Source: DAOTXS01 sp034433515
GTDB taxonomy: Bacteria; Chloroflexota; Anaerolineae; UBA4142
NCBI GenBank assembly: GCA_034433515.1
Contig: DAOUAL010000002.1
Span: forward strand, 23,142 to 87,141
Length of the DNA stretch: 64,000 nucleotides
Reading direction: 5' to 3'
Shown here: piece after piece, positions 56,624-64,000 of the stretch
How the letters are laid out: each line of letters opens with the position of its first letter
Position numbering within the stretch: the first letter of the stretch is position 1
Made by a program: the position numbers and the translations under genes
The notes under the pieces: model-generated
The model's database searches: none
What the model was told of the DNA's origin: nothing
What the model saw: only the letters and a program-made list of their open reading frames with translations

Positions 56624-57646
56624 ATGATTTTCTTTCTGGTCTTTGTCACCGGTTTTCTTGCCGCATTGGTGCTAACCCCCTTGGCGGAACGCGTAGCCGT
56701 GCGCACCGGCGCGGTTGATCGTCCGGCCGCGCGCCGCATTCATACCCATCCCATCCCTCGGTTAGGCGGTATTCCCATTTGCTTTGCTTTGCTCATTGCT
56801 GTGAGCGTATCGTTCGCCTATCCCCGTGAGGCGTACGAACTGCCCCGCTTGCTTGGCGTGTTGATTGGATTGGCGATCATGTTCTTGATCGGCGTGGTGG
56901 ATGATTATCACGAATTGAAATCTATGCCCCAACTCGGCGCCCAGTTGCTGGTGGGCGGGATTGTGGTCATGGCGGGCGTGATGATCAATGAAATTCCCAA
57001 TCCGTTGGGCGGCACGCTTTATCTGGAAACGTGGTTTGCCATCTTGTTCACCTTGTTCTGGATTGCCGGGATGATCAACACCATCAATTGGCTCGATGGC
57101 ATTGATGGGCTGGCATCGGGCGTAACTCTCATTGCCAGCAGTGTAATGTTCGTGCACACCTATCGTCTGCATCAATATTCGATTGCGTTGCTCGTGTTGG
57201 CACTCATCGGCGCCGTCCTCGGTTTTTGGATTTTCAATTTTTTCCCGGCGCGCATCTTTATGGGGAGTGCCGGGGCCAATGTGCTGGGCTTGGCGGTTGG
57301 CGTGCTCGCGATTATCGGCGGGGCAAAGGTGGCAACGGTGTTGCTTGTGCTGGGCATTCCTATTCTGGACGTGGCGTGGCAAATTTATAGTCGGATGCGT
57401 ATTGGCAAATCGCCGTTCGCCGCCGACCGAGGACATTTACATCATCGCTTGCTCGACCTAGGTCTTTCGCAACGCACGATTGTGATTTTGTACTATGGTC
57501 TCACCGCATTCTTGGGAATGCTCGCCTTGATCTTACCCAGCGGAGTGTACAAGTTGATCGCGTTGGTGATTGTGGGCTTGGGCGCGTTGATGGTCTTGAT
57601 CCGGATTGGGCAACAAACGAGTGTCTCAAAAAAGCCACGAGGGTAA
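56624..57646 (+). CDS. WecA/TagO/MraY-type undecaprenyl-phosphate glycosyl-1-phosphate transferase
   Basis: The 340-aa protein has about ten helices. Motifs are the Mg site VVDDYHELKSMPQ (DDxxE variant), NTINWLDGIDGLASGV with the catalytic Asp, and HLHHRLLDLGLSQR (the HIHH-like loop of the WecA/TagO group). It attaches a sugar phosphate to undecaprenyl phosphate for cell surface glycans. The start ATG 56624 is set by the promoter; the 5' frame would be untranscribed. Confidence 0.92.
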   Translation: MIFFLVFVTGFLAALVLTPLAERVAVRTGAVDRPAARRIHTHPIPRLGGIPICFALLIAVSVSFAYPREAYELPRLLGVLIGLAIMFLIGVVDDYHELKSMPQLGAQLLVGGIVVMAGVMINEIPNPLGGTLYLETWFAILFTLFWIAGMINTINWLDGIDGLASGVTLIASSVMFVHTYRLHQYSIALLVLALIGAVLGFWIFNFFPARIFMGSAGANVLGLAVGVLAIIGGAKVATVLLVLGIPILDVAWQIYSRMRIGKSPFAADRGHLHHRLLDLGLSQRTIVILYYGLTAFLGMLALILPSGVYKLIALVIVGLGALMVLIRIGQQTSVSKKPRG

Positions 57647-57657
57647 CCTCGCGGCTT
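57632..57657. terminator. Bidirectional terminator across two convergent stop codons
   Basis: AAGCCACGAGG-GTAA-CCTCGCGGCTT pairs over 11 bp with one mismatch. The loop holds the stop codon of the glycosyltransferase, and the right foot touches the stop codon of the M50-like gene. Confidence 0.7.
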
Positions 57658-58405
57658 AGCGTTTCTTGACACGATATTCCACTGGCTTGCCGTTCAGACG
57701 TGAAACGGTATGTTCAAAAAATCCTAGCATTATCGCTACACCCGCATTCACAATCACGGCAATCCCCAGCGCCATGGTGAGAGCGTCGAGCCAATTGCGT
57801 GCCAGCGTAACGATTTCGGCAGGAATACGCGGCGTCCAGCCCAGCAAAATTAAAATCGCTGTGCCAAGTCCAATAAAGAGAATGAGGGGGCCCCACGGCT
57901 CGCGATCCGATTCGCTGGGAATCATCGAAGTACTGACCGCAAAGATCAGGTATAGATCAAGCCAGGTGGTCCAATCGTTGGCATAGTGCTGAACCCGGCT
58001 AAAAAACTCACCGATGGAGAGTCCCTGGAGGGGCCACAAATCAAATCCCAGCCCTACAATCAGCCAGATCGCACCAATGCCCACGACAAATGGTGCCACG
58101 CCAATCAAACTCTCGCGCAGGGGATCGGTGCGCTGAATGTTGACCGAACCTAGACTGATGAGGCGTCCTCTCGTTTGTCCCACACCGATTTTGAATTTAC
58201 CGGTCTGCACCCATAGTAGTTTGGCAACGAGGTAATGGCTGAGTTCGTGGAGCAAGATGCCGGGGAGGAGTAGATAGAACAACAAACGCACGGCACATCC
58301 AGCATTGCCGGTCAAAGCAAGTCCGAATCCTTGGATGTGCCGGTGCAACCACTGCTGAAGCAGAATTGTCAAGGCAAAGACGATGGCGAAAGTAATGATG
58401 GACAT
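57656..58405 (-). CDS. M50-like membrane metallopeptidase (site-2 protease relative)
   Basis: The 249-aa protein has about six helices and the zinc motif HELSH in LLHELSHYLVAKLL (about 52-65). The second M50 motif (N/D-P-x-x-DG) is not recognisable; the nearest candidate is SMIPSESDREPWG. It may be a divergent peptidase or an inactive relative. The SLGSVNIQRTDPLRESLIGVAPFVVG segment follows the pattern of peptidases that act near the membrane (shown in part: PLRESLIGVAPFVVG). It is convergent with the glycosyltransferase gene. Confidence 0.7.
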   Translation of the reverse strand: MSIITFAIVFALTILLQQWLHRHIQGFGLALTGNAGCAVRLLFYLLLPGILLHELSHYLVAKLLWVQTGKFKIGVGQTRGRLISLGSVNIQRTDPLRESLIGVAPFVVGIGAIWLIVGLGFDLWPLQGLSIGEFFSRVQHYANDWTTWLDLYLIFAVSTSMIPSESDREPWGPLILFIGLGTAILILLGWTPRIPAEIVTLARNWLDALTMALGIAVIVNAGVAIMLGFFEHTVSRLNGKPVEYRVKKR

Positions 58406-58416
58406 TCTTATGGCGG

Positions 58417-58459
58417 TTTACGTTTTACGTTCTTGTCCAGCCACCACGTAAAACGTAAA
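58417..58459. repeat. TTTACGTTTTACG word-repeat hairpin
   Basis: TTTACGTTTTACG and CGTAAAACGTAAA are perfect inverse arms of 13 bp around a 17-nt loop. The right arm ends at the stop of tpiA, the left arm starts just upstream of the M50-like gene. Confidence 0.85.
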
Positions 58460-58460
58460 T

Positions 58461-59228
58461 CTATTTGACTGCCGCTTGGCAAATCGCTACAAAATCGGCG
58501 GCGACTAGACTTGCTCCGCCCACCAGCGCACCATCCACATTGGGTTGCGTAAAAAATTCGGCTGCATTTTTGGGGGTAACACTCCCGCCGTATTGCACCC
58601 GAATCGTTTGGGCAGTGGCTTCGTCATACAGTTCGGCGAGTGTCCGCCGGATTGCGGAATCAATGATGGTGTTGGCGACGTCGCCACTTGCCGCTTTGCC
58701 GGTGCCAATTGCCCAGACCGGCTCATAAGCAATCACAATTGCCTGTGCTTCGTCGCGCGAAAGATTGCGGAATGCGCCACGCACTTGGGTGCTGACCACC
58801 GCCTGGGTTTGGCCCGCTTCGTTCTGCTGTAAATTCTCACCCACACAGACGATTGGTTTGAGTTGATGCGCCAATGCGGCACGCACTTTTTGGTTGACAC
58901 TTTCGTCGGTCTCGCCAAAGTACTGTCGGCGTTCTGAATGTCCGATAATCACGTAATCGCACAATTCACGAACCATCACCGGTGAAACTTCGCCGGTGAA
59001 CGCGCCCTTGGGTTCCCAGAATACGTTCTGCGCCCCCACTTGGATCGGGGTCCCTTGCACCAAAGCCGCAACGGTCGGAATCGCCAGAAAAGGTGGACAC
59101 AACACAATTTCAACCTGACCGGTGGCGGCGAGTTGTGCTAGATCATTTTTCATCGCCGTAACCAACTCATGGGCTTCACGGGTCGTCTTGTTCATTTTCC
59201 AGTTCCCCGCGACAATCGGCGTACGCAT
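58461..59228 (-). CDS. tpiA: Triosephosphate isomerase
   Basis: The 255-aa protein has all catalytic parts: Lys in GNWKMNKT (residue 11), His in IIGHSERRQ and Glu in VIAYEPVWAIGTGKAAS, and the phosphate loop QYGGSVTPKNA. It interconverts dihydroxyacetone phosphate and glyceraldehyde 3-phosphate. The start ATG 59228 has AGGAGG. Other glycolysis genes are not adjacent. Confidence 0.97.
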   Translation of the reverse strand: MRTPIVAGNWKMNKTTREAHELVTAMKNDLAQLAATGQVEIVLCPPFLAIPTVAALVQGTPIQVGAQNVFWEPKGAFTGEVSPVMVRELCDYVIIGHSERRQYFGETDESVNQKVRAALAHQLKPIVCVGENLQQNEAGQTQAVVSTQVRGAFRNLSRDEAQAIVIAYEPVWAIGTGKAASGDVANTIIDSAIRRTLAELYDEATAQTIRVQYGGSVTPKNAAEFFTQPNVDGALVGGASLVAADFVAICQAAVK

Positions 59229-59248
59229 GTTTCCTCCTGCGTGCATTT

Positions 59249-59935
59249 TCAATGATCGCCAATCCAGCGCAAATGCCATGCATAAGCGGCAAGCGCAAGC
59301 GTCAGTCCATACAAGGCGCGCGCATACACGTGCAGACCGAGGATCGGTTGGATGGACGCCGGCGCATTTTCAAAGTGATACAGATCGAGCAGGAACAGAA
59401 AGGCGCCCACCACGAGCATCACAATACCCATTCCCATCGAAACGGAAATGACTTTGAGGGGCTGAACAAAATCAGGAACGGAATATAGATAATGCATATA
59501 GCGGACGTAGAGCAAGAATCCGTGAAAGAAAAACATTCCAAAGAGGGTATAGACATAGACATCGCGCAACAAGGTGTAACTGGCGGTGAGATTGAATTGG
59601 GCAAGATAGAGCAGAAGAATATACAGGATGAGATTGACTGCGATGGTAATGCCAGCCGACCACGCGGTTACGTTGACCAAGACGCCCCACGGGCGTGGAT
59701 GATCCCAGGTGTCTGAAACGAGTTGCGGGGGAAAAAAGAAAGAGAGCAAATAGCCGACGAATGCGATCAGGGTGATGCTTGCCCCCAAAATCAGCCCTTC
59801 GTTCAAGGAGCGCTGAGACCAAAAGGTGTAACTTGCCCACGCTTCTTCGGCGTACAACAATGCCAATCCCAACGATGACAGGATGGCAAACTGGCGATGC
59901 TGTCTAAGGATGGGAACCAGATCAAGTGCGGACAA
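59249..59935 (-). CDS. Polytopic membrane protein, unknown function
   Basis: The 228-aa protein has about seven helices in regular spacing (for example LILGASITLIAFVGYLLSFF, VYTLFGMFFFHGFLLYVRYM, MGMGIVMLVVGAFLFLLDLY). It starts at TTG 59935 after GGGAGG. Aromatic residues and His (HGFLLYVRYMHYLYS) cluster at helix ends. I recognise no family. It is 20 nt upstream of tpiA and likely co-transcribed. Confidence 0.7.
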   Translation of the reverse strand: MSALDLVPILRQHRQFAILSSLGLALLYAEEAWASYTFWSQRSLNEGLILGASITLIAFVGYLLSFFFPPQLVSDTWDHPRPWGVLVNVTAWSAGITIAVNLILYILLLYLAQFNLTASYTLLRDVYVYTLFGMFFFHGFLLYVRYMHYLYSVPDFVQPLKVISVSMGMGIVMLVVGAFLFLLDLYHFENAPASIQPILGLHVYARALYGLTLALAAYAWHLRWIGDH

Positions 59936-59995
59936 TCTATTTCACCTCCCAACCATATGCGCTATTATATAGCATTGTCGTCCCAAAAACAAAAA

Positions 59996-60022
59996 CGGGC
60001 AAACTGCGATCAGGCAATTTGC
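59996..60022 (-). terminator. Terminator after the YtxH gene
   Basis: GGGCAAA(CT) and (AA)TTTGCCC form the stem around TGCCTGATCGCAG, followed by GTTTTTGTTTTTG on the - strand. Confidence 0.8.
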
Positions 60023-60043
60023 CCAAGGTGATTTAAGAAGCGA

Positions 60044-60418
60044 TTACGCGGACGATGTGCGCTTGGCTTTTTCTTCTTCCAAGCGAGCGCGCAATTCTTC
60101 GCTTTTCTTCTGTGCCGCTTCTTTGCCTTCCTCAATGGCTGTTTGTAAACGCGCGCGTTGTTCTTCTAATACGAGACGGCCGCGCTCTTGCGCCTCTTCA
60201 GCACGTTTGCGTGCTTCGGCAGCAAGTTCTTCGGCGCGACGGCGCCCCTCTTCGGATAACTCAACGGCGCGCCCCTTGAGTTCGATGCCACGCTCACGAA
60301 TCAATTCACGTGTTTCTTCACCGGATTTGGGCGCCAGCAGTAATGCCACTGCGGCACCGACCACCGTCCCCAGCAAAAAGCCGGTGAAAAACTCCCATCC
60401 GCGACTGTCGTCTGCCAT
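60044..60418 (-). CDS. YtxH family stress-type protein
   Basis: The 124-aa protein has an N-terminal Gly-rich helix (EFFTGFLLGTVVGAAVALLL) followed by APKSGEETRELI, the YtxH signature, and a long charged coiled coil rich in Glu, Arg and Ala (about 35-120). The start ATG 60418 has AAGGAG. YtxH genes often follow a DUF948-type gene, as here. Confidence 0.87.
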   Translation of the reverse strand: MADDSRGWEFFTGFLLGTVVGAAVALLLAPKSGEETRELIRERGIELKGRAVELSEEGRRRAEELAAEARKRAEEAQERGRLVLEEQRARLQTAIEEGKEAAQKKSEELRARLEEEKAKRTSSA

Positions 60419-60483
60419 AGTCATCTCCTTCCCTCATTTGAGCATGAGGTTACTAGAATTTTGGAACATGGATTACGCCTTAC

Positions 60484-60756
60484 TCAACGTCGGCTGAGAA
60501 TCCGTAGTGCTTGCAACACTCCCGAAGCCACACTGGATACGCGCACGACCGGCTGCACCACCGTCTCACTCACAAATGTTGTGGTGCCGCGCACCGTCCG
60601 CACCGTCTCATCCGCTGATTCGAGAATCGGTTTGATCTCTTCGCGCAAGAATTTGGTCAGCGTGCGGACTTCCCAAATCAACACGATGAGCACAACCCCA
60701 ATGATCAGCGATTCGATGGCTAATAGAATGATCGCCAGATCGCGCACAAACGCCAC
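60484..60756 (-). CDS. DUF948-like small membrane protein
   Basis: The 90-aa protein has one helix (AIILLAIESLIIGVVLIVLI) followed by an amphipathic region (LREEIKPILESADETVRTVR and VVQPVVRVSSVASGVLQALR). The start is GTG 60756 with GAGAGG 6 nt upstream; the upstream TTG would lie above the transcription start. Followed by the YtxH gene. Function unknown; the pair is common in Gram-positive bacteria and Chloroflexota. Confidence 0.75.
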   Translation of the reverse strand: MAFVRDLAIILLAIESLIIGVVLIVLIWEVRTLTKFLREEIKPILESADETVRTVRGTTTFVSETVVQPVVRVSSVASGVLQALRILSRR

Positions 60757-60779
60757 AGTGTCCCTCTCTTTCGCCAACG

Positions 60780-60808
60780 ATTATAACACAATTTAGAACG
60801 CCGTGCAA
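60780..60808 (-). promoter_or_regulatory. Promoter of the DUF948/YtxH pair
   Basis: On the - strand TTGCAC (60808-60803), 17 nt, TATAAT (60785-60780). It sets a 16-nt leader before GTG 60756. Confidence 0.65.
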
Positions 60809-60817
60809 TGAACGATT

Positions 60818-61069
60818 TTATCGGCGTTGCCAAGCGTGCCACGCGAACAAACTCAGCCAACTGGTCAACGTTCCTTCCACCACATTCACTTCGCCGATAT
60901 TCAAGAGTGCCAAACCCACCAAGCGAGCGATCCCTTGTCCCAGGAAAAATCCCAGCACACTCACGAGCCCATACAAAACGAGCCGCCACCCCCCGTGTCC
61001 CCAGACCACATAGAACACCAAGCCGTAGAGACTCGCCAAGACAAATGCGAAAACAAAAGCCGGCGACAT
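60818..61069 (-). CDS. Small membrane protein, unknown
   Basis: The 83-aa protein has two or three helices (VFAFVLASLYGLVFYVVWG; LVLYGLVSVLGFFLGQGIA; LGLALLNIGEVNVVEG shown as part). GQGIARLVGLALLNIGEVNV may form a re-entrant segment. It follows mnmA by 28 nt on the same strand and is probably the last gene of that operon. No family is recognised. Confidence 0.7.
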   Translation of the reverse strand: MSPAFVFAFVLASLYGLVFYVVWGHGGWRLVLYGLVSVLGFFLGQGIARLVGLALLNIGEVNVVEGTLTSWLSLFAWHAWQRR

Positions 61070-61097
61070 CGTGGACTCTACCGAATGGTCCAGCCGT

Positions 61098-62201
61098 TCA
61101 TTGAATCAACCCACCCCCCAAGCACCGTTCGCCCTCATAAAACACCACCGCTTGGCCGGGCGTAATATCGCGCAACGGCTCATCGAAGAGGACGCGCGCG
61201 CGCGTTTCATCCAACGCTGCTACCGTTGCCCATGCTTCCGTAGCCCGATAGCGAATCTTGGCGGTCACCCGGCTTTCCCCGGGCGGCGGTTCACCCGCAA
61301 TCCAATTCACCGATTGCGCGATGAGTTCACGCTTGCCCAACTCATTCGCGCGTCCAACAATCACTTGATTACGCGCGCGATTCAACTCGAGCACGTACAA
61401 CGGTTCGCCGATGGCGGGCAATCCTTTACGCTGACCGATGGTGTAATTCGCCAAGCCGGTGTGGCGTCCCAGCACCTTGCCACGCGTGTCCACAATCTCG
61501 CCGGGGACAAAAGCGCCCGGCACATGCCGCCGCAAAAAGTGACGATAATCCCCGTCGGCGATGAAACACAAATCTTGACTTTCCGGCTTTTCCGAGACAC
61601 GCAAATCGAATCGGCGTGCCATCTCGCGCACTTGAATTTTGGTAAACTCACCCAGCGGAAACATGACGTGCGATAGTTGCGCTTGCGTGAGCAACGCTAA
61701 CGCGTACGATTGGTCTTTGTGAGGATCAACGCCGCGCAGTAATTCAAATTTACCATTGCGTTCGCGAAGGCGTGCGTAATGGCCCGTTGCCAAGTAATCG
61801 GCGCCCAGCGCGCGCGCTTTGTCCAAGAGCGTGCCAAATTTGACCAAGCGATTACACTGCAAGCATGGATTGGGCGTGATGCCACGCGCGTACCCTTCGA
61901 TAAAGAAATCTACAACGTTGGTTTTGAAATCGGCTTCAAAGTTGAGCAAGTAAAATGGAATGCCTAGTGTCTGACACACGCCGCGTGCATCGGCAACCGC
62001 TTCCGGCGAGCAACAACGATTACTCGCCAAGTGTTGCTCCGCATTGATTTGCCAACCGGCTTGTTCGGCGGAGACCTCTTCTGCCCACAACCGCATCATC
62101 AAGCCAATCACATTATAACCGCGCTCCACCAAGAGCGCGGCAGCGGTGGAACTATCTACGCCGCCGCTCATCGCGACGACGACGGTAGGCGGATGATTCA
62201 C
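61098..62201 (-). CDS. mnmA: tRNA-specific 2-thiouridylase
   Basis: The 367-aa protein has the P-loop AMSGGVDSSTAAALL, catalytic Cys in NPCLQCNRLVKFG and the second in ESQDLCFIADG, and the tRNA-binding motif TGHYAR. It puts sulfur on U34 of Lys, Glu and Gln tRNAs. The start is GTG 62201, overlapping the desulfurase stop (GTGA). The sulfur donor gene sits directly upstream, as expected. Confidence 0.95.
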   Translation of the reverse strand: MNHPPTVVVAMSGGVDSSTAAALLVERGYNVIGLMMRLWAEEVSAEQAGWQINAEQHLASNRCCSPEAVADARGVCQTLGIPFYLLNFEADFKTNVVDFFIEGYARGITPNPCLQCNRLVKFGTLLDKARALGADYLATGHYARLRERNGKFELLRGVDPHKDQSYALALLTQAQLSHVMFPLGEFTKIQVREMARRFDLRVSEKPESQDLCFIADGDYRHFLRRHVPGAFVPGEIVDTRGKVLGRHTGLANYTIGQRKGLPAIGEPLYVLELNRARNQVIVGRANELGKRELIAQSVNWIAGEPPPGESRVTAKIRYRATEAWATVAALDETRARVLFDEPLRDITPGQAVVFYEGERCLGGGLIQ

Positions 62202-63352
62202 GACTCTCGTCTCAACTTGCGCACCACGTCGCTGACGGCATTGATCGCGTACTCGACTTCGGCTGCGGTGTTGTTACGGCCCAGCGTCAAGCGCAATGCC
62301 CCGCGCGCCAAATCCGCCGGGTATCCCATCGCGGCGAGAACGTGCGAGGGTTCGATAGAGCCGGCGGTACACGCGCTTCCGGTAGAAGCCGCCACACCTG
62401 CCAGATCGAGTCCGAGCACCATCTCATCACCGATCGCTCCGGGAATGACAAAACTGGCGTGACCCGGCAAACGATGCTTGGGATCGCCGGTCAATTGCGC
62501 ACCGACCACGCGTTCCAAAATTCCTTCGATCAATTTCTCGCGCAATGTCAACAGGCGTGCATTCGTCGTTTCGCGTTCGTCCTGCGCGATCTTGAGCGCG
62601 GTTGCCATCCCCACGATGTACGGAATATTTTCCGTGCCGGCGCGACGATTGCGTTCGTGACTGCCGCCGGTTTGAGTGGGTAAGAGCGGCGTGCCTTGCC
62701 GGACATACAACACGCCCACACCTTTGGGTCCATGAAACTTGTGCGCCCCAAGCGACATCAAGTCAACGCCCAGGGTGTTGACATCCAGCGGCAGATAGCC
62801 ACCGGCTTGCACAGCGTCGGTGTGCAACAGGACGCCGCGCTGTTTGGCGATCTTGGCGATCTCGGCAAGCGGCTCAATCGTACCGACCTCGTTGTTGGCG
62901 TACATCACGCTGATGAGAATCGTGCGTGGTGTAATTGCACGAGCAATATCGTCCGGGTTGACCCGTCCCAGCCGATCCACCGGCACGCACGTTACTTCCA
63001 CGCCAAATTCTTTTTCTAGTTGGGCGGCAGTGTTGAGAATGGCGTGATGTTCGATGGGCGTGGTGATGATATGATTACCTTTGGAACGCAAGGCAAACAC
63101 CACACCGCGCAGAGCCAGATTATCGCTCTCCGATCCGCCGGACGTAAAGATGATTTCCTTTGAACTCGCACCCAGAATGTCCGCAATTGTCTGGCGCGAT
63201 TCGTCTAGTGCGGCAAGCGCGATCTGGCCCCAGCGATGCAAACTCGAAGCGTTGCCAAATTTTTCAGTAAAGTAGGGTAACATTTGCTCAACCACGCGCG
63301 GGTCAACCGGCGTGGTGGCAGAATGATCCAGATAAATATTTTTGGGATTCAT
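62198..63352 (-). CDS. Cysteine desulfurase, NifS/IscS type
   Basis: The 384-aa PLP enzyme has IYLDHSATTPVDPRVVE at the N terminus, the PLP Lys in SLGAHKFHGPKGVG (about 200) and the catalytic Cys in STGSACTAGSIEPSHVL (about 323). It supplies sulfur to MnmA, to Fe-S assembly and, as some family members do with selenocysteine, possibly to selenium metabolism. The start ATG 63352 is only 9 nt after the -10, without ribosome site. Confidence 0.94.
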   Translation of the reverse strand: MNPKNIYLDHSATTPVDPRVVEQMLPYFTEKFGNASSLHRWGQIALAALDESRQTIADILGASSKEIIFTSGGSESDNLALRGVVFALRSKGNHIITTPIEHHAILNTAAQLEKEFGVEVTCVPVDRLGRVNPDDIARAITPRTILISVMYANNEVGTIEPLAEIAKIAKQRGVLLHTDAVQAGGYLPLDVNTLGVDLMSLGAHKFHGPKGVGVLYVRQGTPLLPTQTGGSHERNRRAGTENIPYIVGMATALKIAQDERETTNARLLTLREKLIEGILERVVGAQLTGDPKHRLPGHASFVIPGAIGDEMVLGLDLAGVAASTGSACTAGSIEPSHVLAAMGYPADLARGALRLTLGRNNTAAEVEYAINAVSDVVRKLRRES

Positions 63353-63361
63353 CGTAACAAG

Positions 63362-63390
63362 ATTCTAGCATAGCGATAGCGGGTTGTCAA
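63362..63390 (-). promoter_or_regulatory. Promoter of the cysteine desulfurase-mnmA operon, leaderless
   Basis: On the - strand TTGACA (63390-63385), 17 nt, TAGAAT (63367-63362) preceded by TGC (extended -10). ATG follows after 9 nt. Confidence 0.8.
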
Positions 63391-63394
63391 AGCA

Positions 63395-64000
63395 TCATTT
63401 CTTCGTCGCTACGATCACGGTGACCACGCTGGTCTCATCGCGAATGATTTCAAAGTGGGGATGAAACCCAGCCTGCGCGAGCAATTCGCGCGCAAAATCG
63501 GCAAAGGGTGGCGCGCCGGCATTCACCGCATCCAGCGCGCTGTCCAAAAAGCGGCTCCACACATCGTTTGGCACCAAGCGTCCGCCATCCACCCAAATCA
63601 GGCGACCCTCGTTGCGCAGAACGCGTGCAAGTTCTAACCACACCGATGGCTCGGTTACAAAGTCGGGCGGGAAGGTCATTGTAATCGAATCAAAGGTGGC
63701 GGCGGCAAACGGCAGGGCTTGGGCACGCGCGCGCAAGAGCGGTGCGGTGAATTGCGCACGATGCAATTTGCGTTGCGTAATGCGGAGCATTGCGGGCGAT
63801 AGGTCCACGCCAATCGGTGTGAAATGGGCGACGCACAAATCGAGCAGGAGATTGCCGGTGCCACACGGCATCTCCAACACGCGTGTGCCTTGGATGAACG
63901 GAATCGCCGCGCGGGTCCACGCTCGCCAATGGGCCCGTGAAACAACCGCGCTCACCAAATCGTACGTGAAGGCAAAGGTGTGGTAGAAATGATGAAATGC
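63395..64000 (-). CDS. Class I SAM-dependent methyltransferase (5' end outside the window)
   Basis: The frame is open to the window edge, so the protein is at least 201 aa. Upstream of the SAM motif it reads HHFYHTFAFTYDLVSAVVSR, then motif I VLEMPCGTGNLLLDL, acidic loop GVDLSPAML and motif II/III regions ALPFAAATFDSITMTFPPDF. The UbiE/COQ5-like FY..FA..YD lead suggests a quinone or lipid methyltransferase relative, but the Cys in EMPCGTG (usually Gly or Ala) and the short C terminus leave this open. Confidence 0.85.
   Translation of the reverse strand, partial: AFHHFYHTFAFTYDLVSAVVSRAHWRAWTRAAIPFIQGTRVLEMPCGTGNLLLDLCVAHFTPIGVDLSPAMLRITQRKLHRAQFTAPLLRARAQALPFAAATFDSITMTFPPDFVTEPSVWLELARVLRNEGRLIWVDGGRLVPNDVWSRFLDSALDAVNAGAPPFADFARELLAQAGFHPHFEIIRDETSVVTVIVATKK

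Overview
The window looks like a chromosomal segment of a bacterium in or near the Chloroflexota (Anaerolineae-like). This is an inference from gene content: a CXXXY-type CcmE with a ccm cluster, a group 3b [NiFe] hydrogenase, NuoE/NuoF-like diaphorase genes with PHP, DRTGG and CBS/anti-sigma regulators, stomatin plus NfeD, and intergenic DNA crowded with hairpins. Several promoters match the sigma70 consensus (TTGACA-17-TATAAT-like). At three loci the -10 box sits only 9-11 nt before the start codon, which suggests leaderless mRNAs. I saw no rRNA, tRNA or CRISPR array.

Layout: 0-4.2 kb, a PadR-controlled ABC exporter (ATPase plus FtsX-type permease). 4.5-9.2 kb, the two halves of a heterodimeric ABC exporter with a HEPN/MNT toxin-antitoxin-like pair inserted between them on the other strand. 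9.4-10.7 kb, GNAT acetyltransferase and PIG-L deacetylase. 10.7-18.4 kb, cytochrome c maturation and thiol-redox genes (ccmE, ccmF, two accessory genes, ccmA, ccmB, small membrane ORFs, TlpA, glutaredoxin-like, CcdA). 18.6-22.8 kb, PDZ protein, MBL-fold hydrolase, fabF, fabH. 23-26.2 kb, a type IIG restriction-modification enzyme. 26.2-34 kb, a histidine phosphatase, a histidine kinase/response regulator pair, and the hydrogenase operon with its maturation protease. 34.3-36.2 kb, an anti-sigma factor with three zinc fingers beside a beheaded ECF sigma gene. 36.2-51.8 kb, one long minus-strand array: DRTGG, CBS/anti-sigma, DRTGG, PHP, NuoE, a broken HATPase gene, ferredoxin, NuoF, NuoE, NuoF, succinate dehydrogenase CDAB, a YhhN-like membrane protein and formate dehydrogenase. 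51.9-64 kb, cspA, stomatin, nfeD, a TPR protein, a WecA/MraY-like glycosyltransferase, an M50-like protein, tpiA, small membrane proteins, mnmA, a cysteine desulfurase and a partial methyltransferase.

The strongest finding is that the formate dehydrogenase is split by an in-frame TGA exactly at the Mo/W-ligand Cys/Sec position. A SECIS-like hairpin follows with the loop GGTCT and the same 11-nt spacing as E. coli fdhF, so I annotate one selenoprotein gene. Together with two NuoE/NuoF pairs and the group 3b hydrogenase, the region suggests a cell that exchanges electrons among formate, H2, NAD(P)H and succinate/fumarate.

The second main finding is in the non-coding DNA. At about 15 gene junctions there is a hairpin or short array built from a 6-14 nt word repeated in both arms. 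The word usually differs from locus to locus while the architecture is the same, and one copy lies in frame inside fdhA. Separate MITE-like families also occur: a ~109-nt element in three copies, a ~80-nt element in two copies, a ~260-nt element, and a ~320-nt nested palindromic element upstream of fabF.
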